Source: Bosea sp. BIWAKO-01 (GTDB lineage Bacteria > Pseudomonadota > Alphaproteobacteria > Rhizobiales > Beijerinckiaceae). From it: a stretch of DNA of 64,000 bases. The position numbers and the translations under genes were made by a program. The notes under the pieces are model-generated. The model was not told where the DNA came from. It was given only the letters and a program-made list of their open reading frames with translations, and searched no databases. The DNA lies in assembly GCF_001748145.1 (NCBI RefSeq), contig NZ_BCQA01000001.1, forward strand, positions 2,630,501 through 2,694,500, in the 5' to 3' direction. Shown in pieces: positions 57,160 to 64,000 of this stretch (position 1 is its first letter; every line of letters starts with the position of its first letter).

Positions 57160-58124
57160 CAGGCGGCTTCGGCATAGGGCACGGGCTCGCGCCCCGAGAA
57201 GAAGTCATGGAAGGCGGCGTAGACGAGGTCGGGTCGGTGCTCGGCTGGGTAGTGCCCGGTCGGAATTGCCCAGCCGCGCACGCCGTCCGCCCATTCCTGC
57301 CAGGCTTCGAGCGGCTTGAAATGCCGGCCGCAATGGCTGTTCGAGCCCCACAGGACGAGGACCGGGCAGGCGATCTTGCGCTTGCCGTAATCGGCGGTGT
57401 CCATGGCGAGGTCGAGCGTCACTGTCGCGCGATAATCCTCGCAGACGGCGTGAATCTGCTCTGGCGTCGTGCAGCGCGCGTAGTCGGCCAGCGCCTCGGG
57501 CGTGAAGATCTCGAGCCCGACGCCCTTCTTGTTGAGCTTGTAGCGGATGTAATAGTCGAGATCGGCGCAGATCAGCCGCTCGGGAAACGGCGCCTTCTGC
57601 GCCATGAAGAACCAGTGATAGGATTCCAGCCCCCAGCCGAGGCTCACATTGGTCAGGACGTGATGGGTCGGCACGATGTCGAGGGCGGCTAGCGCGGTGA
57701 CGCGGTCCGGCCGGTCGAGAGCCATGCGAAAAGCGACGCGCGCCCCCCGGTCGTGCCCTGCAACGGCGAAACGGTCGAAGCCGAGCGCGTCCATCACCTC
57801 AAAATTGTCCTCGCCCATGGCACGGAAACTGTAGCCGGCATGGTCCTCGCCACCGTCGGGCTTGGAGCTGTCGCCGTATCCGCGCAGGTCGGTCGCGACC
57901 ACGGTGAAGTTCTGAGCCAGCGATGGCGCGATCTTGTGCCAGCTCGACAGATTGAGCGGATTGCCGTGGATCAGCAGCAAGGGCGGCCCGCTTCCGGCTA
58001 TGGCCACCTCGATTTCGGCGCCGCGGGTGCGCAGTTTACGTCGCTCGAAGCCTGCCATCAGCACGGGGCCATGCGGCAGGAGTGGCGGTAGGTCTGCTCC
58101 GGGCTCTGATCGTTCCAGCATCAT
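57159..58124 (-). CDS. Alpha/beta hydrolase, fluoroacetate dehalogenase-like
   Basis: A 321-residue alpha/beta-hydrolase. It has IHGNP, the nucleophile Asp125 in GHDRGARV with the Arg pair of fluoroacetate dehalogenases, ALDIVPT, HWFF (halide-binding His-Trp) and a catalytic His in GHYPAEH. These match haloacetate dehalogenase H-1/FAcD relatives, though relatives can have other ester or epoxide substrates. The ATG at 58124 has GGAG eight bases before it; ATG 58130 is too close. It forms an operon with the rhodanese gene. Confidence 0.85.
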   Translation of the reverse strand: MMLERSEPGADLPPLLPHGPVLMAGFERRKLRTRGAEIEVAIAGSGPPLLLIHGNPLNLSSWHKIAPSLAQNFTVVATDLRGYGDSSKPDGGEDHAGYSFRAMGEDNFEVMDALGFDRFAVAGHDRGARVAFRMALDRPDRVTALAALDIVPTHHVLTNVSLGWGLESYHWFFMAQKAPFPERLICADLDYYIRYKLNKKGVGLEIFTPEALADYARCTTPEQIHAVCEDYRATVTLDLAMDTADYGKRKIACPVLVLWGSNSHCGRHFKPLEAWQEWADGVRGWAIPTGHYPAEHRPDLVYAAFHDFFSGREPVPYAEAA

Positions 58125-58163
58125 CGGCATTGCTCCTCATCGGATCCCATGCGATGAATATCA

Positions 58164-58177
58164 TATTGTCGACAATA
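58164..58177. promoter_or_regulatory. 14-base perfect palindrome, GntR-type operator (site 4)
   Basis: TATTGTCGACAATA lies midway between the divergent hydrolase (start 58124) and pdxA2-like (start 58202) genes, within 40 bases of each. It shares the TGTCGACA core with site 5 and probably controls both directions. Confidence 0.7.
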
Positions 58178-58201
58178 AGCATCTTGAATCTGAGGGACGT
58201 C

Positions 58202-59218
58202 ATGGCCGCCATGCAGGATAAGCCTCGCCTCGGCTTCCTCTTCGGAGACGCGACCGGCATCGGGCCCGAGATCGCGGCCAAGGTTCTGGCCGCGGGCCGC
58301 TATCGCGAGCATGTTCGGCTCGTGGCGATCGGCGATCGTCGCGTGCTGGAGCAGGGCGCGTGCGATGCCGGTGTTCAGCTCCGTTGGACCGGCGTCACCG
58401 AACGCGGCGAGATCGACTGGGAGGCTCCTGAGATCCCGCTCGTCGATCTCGGCAATGCCGATCCGGCCCAGCTTGGACGCGGGCAGATATCGGCTGAATC
58501 CGGCCGGATCACAGGCGAGACGCTGGCCCGCGCCATCAGCATGGCGCAGGCCGGGCAGCTCGATGCGATCACCTTCGCGCCGCTCAACAAGGCCGCGATG
58601 TTCGCAGGCGGCTGGCGCTTCCCCGACGAGCACAAGCTGTTCGCGCATCTGCTCAGGCATCACGGCTATTTCTCGGAAATGAACGTGCTCGACGGCCAGT
58701 GGATGTCGCGGGTGACGTCCCATGTCTCGCTGCGCGAGGCGCTCGACCTGATCGATGCGCGCGCGATCACCGATGCAGTCGAACTTGTCGATCGCATGAT
58801 GAGGCGAGCCGGGATCGCCAGCCCGCGCATCGCTGTGGCCGCACTCAATCCGCATGCCGGCGAAAACGGCTTGTTCGGCCGCGACGAGATCGAGCTGATC
58901 CGGCCGACCGTGGAGCGGATCGCGGCTGGCGGCATCGACTGCACCGGGCCCTATCCAGCCGATACGGTCTATATCCGTGCCTTTGCCGGCGAGTTCGACA
59001 GCGTCGTCGCCATGTATCACGACCAAGGGCAGATCGCGACGAAGCTCAGGGGCTTCAATCGCGGCGTTACGGTGACGGCCGGCCTCGACGTCGTCTTCAC
59101 GACGCCAGCGCATGGCACGGCCTTCGACATTGTCGGCAAGGGTGTGGCCTCGCCCGGCGCGCTCCAGAGCGCCGTCGAACTTGCCGGCCGGTTGGCGACC
59201 GTACGCGTCGCCGCCTGA
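58202..59218 (+). CDS. pdxA2: PdxA2-like 4-hydroxythreonine-4-phosphate dehydrogenase family protein
   Basis: A 338-residue PdxA-family protein. It begins RLGFLFGDATGIGPEIAAKVLA and has PLNKAAMFAGG, YHDQGQIATKL and TTPAHGTAFDIVGKGVASPGAL, the metal and phosphate-site regions. The PdxA metal motif GHTE is DEHK here, a PdxA2-type difference. PdxA2 proteins usually oxidise phosphorylated hydroxy acids in catabolism. The kinase (DUF1537) that often accompanies them is not in this window. GAGGG precedes the ATG at 58202. Confidence 0.87.
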   Translation: MAAMQDKPRLGFLFGDATGIGPEIAAKVLAAGRYREHVRLVAIGDRRVLEQGACDAGVQLRWTGVTERGEIDWEAPEIPLVDLGNADPAQLGRGQISAESGRITGETLARAISMAQAGQLDAITFAPLNKAAMFAGGWRFPDEHKLFAHLLRHHGYFSEMNVLDGQWMSRVTSHVSLREALDLIDARAITDAVELVDRMMRRAGIASPRIAVAALNPHAGENGLFGRDEIELIRPTVERIAAGGIDCTGPYPADTVYIRAFAGEFDSVVAMYHDQGQIATKLRGFNRGVTVTAGLDVVFTTPAHGTAFDIVGKGVASPGALQSAVELAGRLATVRVAA

Positions 59219-59263
59219 ACCGCCGGGCGGGGCGCGGCAATGCCGCTATCCGCCGGGCGCCGG

Positions 59264-60355
59264 TCAGCTGGCGGTGTGAGCGAGATTGTCGCCGCGGAGC
59301 GCCTCCAGCACCGCATTGGTCACCGAGCGCGTGGTCGCTGTGCCGCCGAGATCCGGCGTGTGGTTTGCCGGGTCAGCCGTGACGCGCTCGATCGCGCGCA
59401 TCAGCCGCGCGGCTGCGTCCGCCTCGCCGAGATGGTCAAGCATCATCACGGCGGACCAGAAGCTGGCGATCGGATTGGCGATGCCCTTGCCGGTGATGTC
59501 GAAGGCGGAGCCGTGGATCGGCTCGAACATCGAGGGAAAACGGCGCTCGGGGTCGAGATTGGCGGTGGGGGCAATGCCGATTGAGCCGGCGAGGGCTGCG
59601 GCGAGGTCCGACAGGATGTCGGCATGAAGATTCGTCGCCACGATCGTGTCGAGGCTCCGCGGCTTCAGTGTCATGCGGATGGTCATGGCGTCGACCAGCA
59701 TCTTGTCCCAGGTCACGTCGGGAAACTCGCGCGCCACTTCGGCGGCGATCTCATCCCACATCACCATGCCGTGACGCTGCGCGTTCGACTTGGTGACGAC
59801 GGTCAGGAGTTTGCGGGGACGAGAGCGCGCCATTTCGAAGGCGAAGCGCATGATGCGCGTGACCCCGCCGCGGGTGAAGATGGCGACTTCCGTGGCGATC
59901 TCCTCGGGTTGCCCGCGATGCGAGCGCCCGCCCTGGCCGGCATATTCGCCTTCCGAATTCTCGCGCACGATCACCCAGTCGAGATCATCCGGGGCGACGC
60001 CGCGCAGGGGAGGCTCGATGCCCGGCAGGATGCGTGTCGGGCGTACATTCGCGTATTGGTCGAAGGGCTGGCAGATGGCGAGCCTCAGACCCCACAAAGT
60101 GACGTGATCGGGTACATCGGGCGCGCCGACTGCGCCGAAATAGATCGCGTCGCAATCGCGGATACGGTCGAGCCCGTCTTCGGGCATCATCCGGCCATGG
60201 CGCTTGAAGTAGTCCGAACCCCAATCAAAATGGGTGAAGTCGAACGCGAAATGGCCGGACCGGGCGGCACATAGCGAGAGGATTTCGAGCCCCGCCTCGA
60301 TCACCTCGGCGCCGATCCCGTCGCCGGGAATGGCTGCAATCCTGTAGGTTTTCAT
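59264..60355 (-). CDS. Tartrate dehydrogenase/D-malate dehydrogenase family protein
   Basis: A 363-residue beta-decarboxylating dehydrogenase of the TtuC/DmlA group. It begins MKTYRIAAIPGDGIGAEVIEAG and has FDWGSDYFKRHGRMMPEDGLD (typical of that group), ANVRPTRILPG, VRENSEGEYAG, ATNLHADILSDLAAALAGSIG and HGSAFDITGKGIANP. Expected reactions are oxidation of tartrate, D-malate or a homologue with NAD. It is monocistronic, with site 5 34 bases before its start. Confidence 0.9.
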   Translation of the reverse strand: MKTYRIAAIPGDGIGAEVIEAGLEILSLCAARSGHFAFDFTHFDWGSDYFKRHGRMMPEDGLDRIRDCDAIYFGAVGAPDVPDHVTLWGLRLAICQPFDQYANVRPTRILPGIEPPLRGVAPDDLDWVIVRENSEGEYAGQGGRSHRGQPEEIATEVAIFTRGGVTRIMRFAFEMARSRPRKLLTVVTKSNAQRHGMVMWDEIAAEVAREFPDVTWDKMLVDAMTIRMTLKPRSLDTIVATNLHADILSDLAAALAGSIGIAPTANLDPERRFPSMFEPIHGSAFDITGKGIANPIASFWSAVMMLDHLGEADAAARLMRAIERVTADPANHTPDLGGTATTRSVTNAVLEALRGDNLAHTAS

Positions 60356-60388
60356 CAGCCTGCTCCGCCCTTGTGTTCCAATGATTGC

Positions 60389-60404
60389 CTATTGTCGACA
60401 ATAG
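60389..60404. promoter_or_regulatory. 16-base perfect palindrome, GntR-type operator (site 5)
   Basis: CTATTGTCGACAATAG, the longest perfect copy of the regional motif, lies 34 bases before the minus-strand tartrate-dehydrogenase-like gene. The next gene on the plus strand is 145 bases away. Confidence 0.7.
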
Positions 60405-60513
60405 AGCTGTATCAGGAATAGTCTACCGGTTGGGCAAGGAAAACTCCGTTCTCAGACGTCGGCTATCCGCGACGGATTGTCGGACTGCGCCAGTATTGGC
60501 GCAATCCGGAATG

Positions 60514-60544
60514 ATTAGCTGCTTGACTAATAATTAGCATGCTA
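60514..60544. promoter_or_regulatory. Promoter and operator region of the MarR-type gene
   Basis: Three ATTAG/CTAAT half-sites (60514-60518, 60527-60531, 60533-60537) form CTAAT-A-ATTAG, and TAGCATGCTA (60535-60544) is a perfect palindrome. TTGACT (60523-60528) is a -35 candidate inside them. MarR repressors commonly bind such AT-rich dyads over their own promoter. Confidence 0.5.
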
Positions 60545-60549
60545 CATAT

Positions 60550-61002
60550 ATGCGTTCTATGGGCGATACCCAATCTGGATTCGAACGCAGCTTCCTGACC
60601 GAGCTGACGACCGCCGGCCGCAGATTGCGAACCCTGTTCGACGGGCTTGTGCGCCAGCGCGGCCTGACCCTGTCGCGTGCACGCGCGTTGCTTCATCTGT
60701 CGCGCTGCCCGGCGATCAATCAGACGGAACTTGCCAGTCTGCTCGAGGTCGAGGGCCCGACCGTCGTGCGCCTGCTCGATGGGATGGAGAAAAACGGCCT
60801 GATCGAGCGGAGCGCTATCGACGGCGATCGGCGGGCGAAGCAGATCAGTCTGACACCGGCTGCCCGACATCAGGTCGAGGGGATCGAAAAGATCTCCGGC
60901 GAGATCGGCCGCGACGTGTTGCGCGAGATCGATCCTGCCGAACTCGAGATCGCGATCCGCGTGCTTCGGCAAATGATCCGCAACATGGAGCCTGCGTCCT
61001 GA
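60550..61002 (+). CDS. MarR-family transcriptional regulator
   Basis: A 150-residue regulator with the MarR winged helix: INQTELASLLEVEGPTVVRLLDGMEKNGLIERSAIDGDRRAKQISLTPAA. It precedes an MFS pump and HlyD gene, as EmrR does with EmrAB in E. coli, and likely represses them until a toxic aromatic or weak acid binds. The start may be ATG 60550 or ATG 60559; neither has a ribosome site. A -10 at 60546-60551 would make 60559 nearly leaderless. Confidence 0.92.
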   Translation: MRSMGDTQSGFERSFLTELTTAGRRLRTLFDGLVRQRGLTLSRARALLHLSRCPAINQTELASLLEVEGPTVVRLLDGMEKNGLIERSAIDGDRRAKQISLTPAARHQVEGIEKISGEIGRDVLREIDPAELEIAIRVLRQMIRNMEPAS

Positions 61003-61007
61003 GGCCC

Positions 61008-62690
61008 ATGGCCATGGCAACGACCAACGACATGGCAGTGCGGGCGGAAGGCCGGGCGGATCATTCGCCCGCTACAGTCCAAGAGCCTCCCGCCCCTGAG
61101 AACCCGGCTCCGCCGCCGGCAAAGCCCTTTGCCGTTGCCGCGGCCTATGTCGCGGCCGCCGCCCTTCTGATTGGCACACAGGGCCTCGGCATGAACTTCG
61201 TGGCGGCCAATACCAGCCAGATCCAGGGTGCCTTCGGGGCGACGCAACTCGAGATCAATTGGCTGATTGCCGCCTATATGGCGCCCAATGTCAGCCTGAC
61301 CCTGATCCTGACCAAGGTCCGGACCCAGTTTGGGCTCCGCCGTTTCGCCGAGATCGGCATCTGCATCTTCGTCACCGCCTCGCTTCTGCATCTGTTGGCG
61401 CATGATCTGCACTCGGCGATTGGGGTCCGCTTTCTCGCGGGCATGGCCGCTTCGCCGATATCGACACTCGGCTTTCTCTATATGCTCGAGGCCTTTCCTC
61501 CGGCCAGGAAGATGTCATGGGGCCTGAGCCTTGCGCTGACCTGTTCCGCGGTCACGCCCACAATGGCGCGGCTGATCTCGCCGGTTCTGCTCGATATCGG
61601 TCAGTGGCAGGGCCTGTACATGATGGCGATTGGCCTCGCGCTGATTTCGCTTGCCGTGATCTTCTACCTGCCGCTGACGCCGATTCCCCATGCGAAGGTC
61701 CTGCAGCGGCTGGATTTCATCAGCTATCCCTTGATTGCGATCGGTTTTGGCCTTCTCGCGGTCATCCTGGTGATGGGCCGCCTGGTCTGGTGGCTGGAAG
61801 CCCCTTGGGTCGGCTGGTGTCTTGCGCTGGCCATCCTGTCGCTTGGGCTTGCCGTGGCAATCGAGATCAATCGCGAGACGCCGCTGCTGAATGTGCGCTG
61901 GCTGATGAGCCGGGAAATGCTCCATATCACGGCGGTGTTGCTGGTCTTCCGTATCGTGCTGTCGGAGCAGACCTCGGGAGCACTCGCCCTGTTCCAGAAT
62001 CTCGGCCTGCTCAATGAGCAGAGCAGGGGGCTATATGTGGTGATCCTGCTGGCATCGCTTTGCGGCGGGCTCCTTTGCGGCGCCACTCTCAAGCCCGAGC
62101 GCGTGCCTTTGCTGCATGGCGTCGCGCTGCTCTGCATTTGCGCCGGTGCCGCCATGGATAGTCAGGCGACCAATCTGACGCGGCCGGACAACATGTACCT
62201 GAGCCAGGCCCTGATCGCGTTTGGCGGCGCGCTGTTCCTGCCTCCCGCGATGCTGACCGGTCTCATGGCCGCGCTCCGGCAAGGGCCGACCTTTATCACC
62301 AGCTTCATCGTGGTTTTCCTCTTCACGCAGAGCCTGGGCGGCCTGATCGGCTCGGCCTTCTTCGGCAGCTTCGTCACACTTCGCGAGAAGTTCCATTCCA
62401 GTCTTCTCGTCGAGCATCTTTCCCTGTCGGACCCAGCGGTCGCCGAGCGGCTGAGGCAGCTTTCGGCAGTCTATGGAAAGCTGCTCACTGACGGGCGGCT
62501 GCTGAATGCCGAGGGGGTCGCCCTGTTCGCCCAGCAGGCCAGCCGCGAAGCCAATATCCTCGCCTATAACGACGCGTTTCTGCTCATCGCGGTCCTGGCA
62601 GGAACCGCGTTCGGCGGACTGATCATCCATCTGCTCTACGCAAGACTGCGCAGCGCCAGGTTCTTCTCGCGCCCGGCCGAAGCCCTCTGA
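61008..62690 (+). CDS. DHA2-family MFS efflux pump (EmrB-like)
   Basis: A 560-residue inner-membrane protein with about fourteen hydrophobic segments, as for the DHA2 family. A Pro-rich N-terminal stretch (about 20-40) precedes the first segment. Typical features are QLEINWLIAAYMAPN, FLAGMAASPISTLGFLYM and TSFIVVFLFTQSLGGLIGSAFFG, followed by a periplasmic loop before the last segment. It starts five bases after the marR stop; ATG 61014 is an alternative. It works with the next gene. Confidence 0.92.
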   Translation: MAMATTNDMAVRAEGRADHSPATVQEPPAPENPAPPPAKPFAVAAAYVAAAALLIGTQGLGMNFVAANTSQIQGAFGATQLEINWLIAAYMAPNVSLTLILTKVRTQFGLRRFAEIGICIFVTASLLHLLAHDLHSAIGVRFLAGMAASPISTLGFLYMLEAFPPARKMSWGLSLALTCSAVTPTMARLISPVLLDIGQWQGLYMMAIGLALISLAVIFYLPLTPIPHAKVLQRLDFISYPLIAIGFGLLAVILVMGRLVWWLEAPWVGWCLALAILSLGLAVAIEINRETPLLNVRWLMSREMLHITAVLLVFRIVLSEQTSGALALFQNLGLLNEQSRGLYVVILLASLCGGLLCGATLKPERVPLLHGVALLCICAGAAMDSQATNLTRPDNMYLSQALIAFGGALFLPPAMLTGLMAALRQGPTFITSFIVVFLFTQSLGGLIGSAFFGSFVTLREKFHSSLLVEHLSLSDPAVAERLRQLSAVYGKLLTDGRLLNAEGVALFAQQASREANILAYNDAFLLIAVLAGTAFGGLIIHLLYARLRSARFFSRPAEAL

Positions 62691-62706
62691 ACTGAAACCA
62701 GCCATC

Positions 62707-63786
62707 ATGTCGAAAGCCGTTCGCTCACCTGGAACCCTGATTGCGCTGCTGGTCGCGGCAGCCGGTGTGCTGCTCGTGCTTTACGCCTGGCGGCTGCCGC
62801 CCTTCGCCAGCTCGGTCGAGAGCACGGAGAATGCCTATGTCAAAGGGCAGGTCACGATCATCAGCCCGCAATTGGCGGGCTATGTGAAGAACGTCGCTGT
62901 TCAGGACTTCGAAACGGTGAAGGCTGGTGACCTCATCGTGCAGATCGACGACCGGATCTATGAGCAGCGTGTGCGGCAGGCGCAAGCCACTCTTGCCGGC
63001 CAGCAGGCCAGCTTGGCCAATGCCGATCAATCCCAGCGCGCTGCCGAAGCGCGCCTGCGCTCCGGCGAGGCCCAGATCGCGAGTGCGCAAGCGGCGGTCG
63101 AAACTGCGCAAGCCAATGCGGGGCGCATCCTCGCCCTGCGCGAGAAGGGGATTTCGACCCAGAGTGCGGCCGATCAGGCCAGTCTGGTGCTCGACCAGGC
63201 CCGCGCCGGCCTACGCCAGGCCGAAGCGGCCCTCGATGTCGCCCGGCAGGATCGGCAGTCCATCATCGTTGGGCGTGCCGGGCTGGAGGCAGCGGTGCGC
63301 AATGCCGAGGCAGCCGTGCAATTGGCCGCGATCGATCTGCAGAACACCCGCATCCTGGCGCCGCAGGACGGCAAGATGGGCGAGATCGGCGTGCGGCTCG
63401 GGCAATATGTTGCTGTTGGTACGCAACTGGCGTCGCTGGTTCCGGCCAGAAAATGGGTGATCGCGAACTTCAAGGAAAACCAGCTCTCCGGGATGAAGAT
63501 CGGTCAGCCGGTCACCTTTACGGTCGATGCACTGCATCACGCCCCGTTGACCGGGCATGTCCAGGAGTTCTCGCCAGCCACGGGCTCCGAGTTCAGCATC
63601 CTGAAGGCCGACAACGCGACGGGTAATTTCACCAAGATCGCGCAGCGGCTGCCGGTGCGGATCGCCATCGACCAGGACCAGCCTTTGACGGAGGATCTGG
63701 CGCCCGGCATGTCGGTCATCGTCAGCATCGACACCGCCACACCCGTTGAGGCTGCCGTCAAACTATCCAGCGCCGACAAGCAATAA
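62707..63786 (+). CDS. HlyD/EmrA-family membrane fusion protein
   Basis: A 359-residue periplasmic adaptor with one N-terminal membrane anchor (about 9-28). The biotinyl-lipoyl-like hairpin ENAYVKGQVTIISPQLAGYV comes next. An Ala/Gln-rich coiled-coil hairpin (about 85-215) and the beta-barrel region (RILAPQDGKMGEI, ANFKENQL) follow. It links the MFS pump to an outer-membrane channel, which is not in this window. Confidence 0.93.
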   Translation: MSKAVRSPGTLIALLVAAAGVLLVLYAWRLPPFASSVESTENAYVKGQVTIISPQLAGYVKNVAVQDFETVKAGDLIVQIDDRIYEQRVRQAQATLAGQQASLANADQSQRAAEARLRSGEAQIASAQAAVETAQANAGRILALREKGISTQSAADQASLVLDQARAGLRQAEAALDVARQDRQSIIVGRAGLEAAVRNAEAAVQLAAIDLQNTRILAPQDGKMGEIGVRLGQYVAVGTQLASLVPARKWVIANFKENQLSGMKIGQPVTFTVDALHHAPLTGHVQEFSPATGSEFSILKADNATGNFTKIAQRLPVRIAIDQDQPLTEDLAPGMSVIVSIDTATPVEAAVKLSSADKQ

Positions 63787-63823
63787 CATAGGCCTGCAAA
63801 CGACCAGGGGGGCAATCGTGGAC

Positions 63824-63865
63824 TTCTGGATCACCCTCGCTCCAAATGGCTGCGGCGATCCAGAA
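63824..63865. terminator. Candidate two-way terminator hairpin
   Basis: TTCTGGATC (63824-63832) and GATCCAGAA (63857-63865) form a nine-base stem between the convergent fusion-protein gene and the gene cut by the right edge. No T tract follows and the loop is 24 bases, so this is tentative. Confidence 0.3.
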
Positions 63866-63927
63866 ATCCCCAAGTCCCGAAAGCGCCGGGACAGCAGGTG
63901 CCGGCGGCAGACAGGTTCGTGGTTGAA

Positions 63928-64000
63928 TCAGGCGGTGGAGCCTGATCGCGGGCCGCGCTTGGCGCGCGGCGGCTTTGCGGGGACGGGTGCGGCCGGGGCC
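63928..64000 (-). CDS. C-terminal tail of a protein cut by the window edge
   Basis: On the minus strand one frame reads a Pro/Ala/Lys/Arg-rich tail (APVPAKPPRAKRGPRSG) to a TGA at 63930-63928. Other frames here lack this biased but plausible ending. Only 23 codons are visible, so the protein cannot be identified. Confidence 0.35.
   Translation of the reverse strand, partial: APAAPVPAKPPRAKRGPRSGSTA

Overview
The window is about 64 kb of GC-rich DNA from an alphaproteobacterium, most like the order Hyphomicrobiales (Rhizobiales). The gene content and blocks such as proB-proA-nadD-rsfS-rlmH-envC-ctpA-rppH suggest a Bosea-like genus. That placement is inferred from gene order and protein style, not from a marker comparison. 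Genes are dense, with frequent 1 or 4 base stop/start overlaps (ATGA, GTGA, TGATG) and many GTG or TTG starts.

Region by region. 0-4 kb: hemC (cut by the left edge) divergent from tsaD-gpsA-L,D-transpeptidase-small protein-EVE protein. 4-8 kb: a TetR regulator with a perfect 30-base palindrome at its start, overlapping a DUF418 membrane protein, then acs. 8-12.2 kb: a Fur-family (Mur-like) regulator divergent from a sitABCD-type Mn/Fe ABC transporter. 12-14.4 kb: a luciferase-like monooxygenase, a TetR regulator and a small FPASDP-motif protein. 14.5-20.6 kb: a CoA-transferase and atypical crotonase pair, a GntR/FCD regulator and a TRAP transporter, probably one organic-acid uptake and activation module. 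21-31.4 kb: housekeeping (DUF6481, rpsU, proBA, nadD, rsfS, rlmH, envC, ctpA, divergent polysaccharide deacetylase, rppH, hisE, tRNA-Arg). 32-38.7 kb: an MFS transporter divergent from cyoABCD and a SURF1 gene.

38.8-60.4 kb is an accessory catabolic region. A nine-gene minus-strand run (gntR, mmgE/prpD, tctC, tctB, tctA, mmgE/prpD, SDR, tauE, crotonase) is divergent from a three-gene Fe3+/spermidine-type ABC transporter. Next come a second GntR gene divergent from mmgE/prpD plus a decarboxylating dehydrogenase, a dehalogenase-like hydrolase plus four-domain rhodanese operon divergent from a pdxA2-like gene, and a tartrate-dehydrogenase-like gene. Five intergenic sites there share the core TGTYRACA within palindromes (best copies TATTGTCGACAATA and CTATTGTCGACAATAG). 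I read them as operators of one or both FCD-GntR regulators, tying the region into one carboxylate-catabolism regulon. The substrate is unknown.

60.5-64 kb: an emrRAB-like drug efflux operon (MarR, DHA2-family MFS, HlyD) and the C-terminal tail of a minus-strand gene at the right edge. Two copies of a dispersed two-hairpin repeat lie at about 7.94-8.0 kb and 32.1-32.2 kb.
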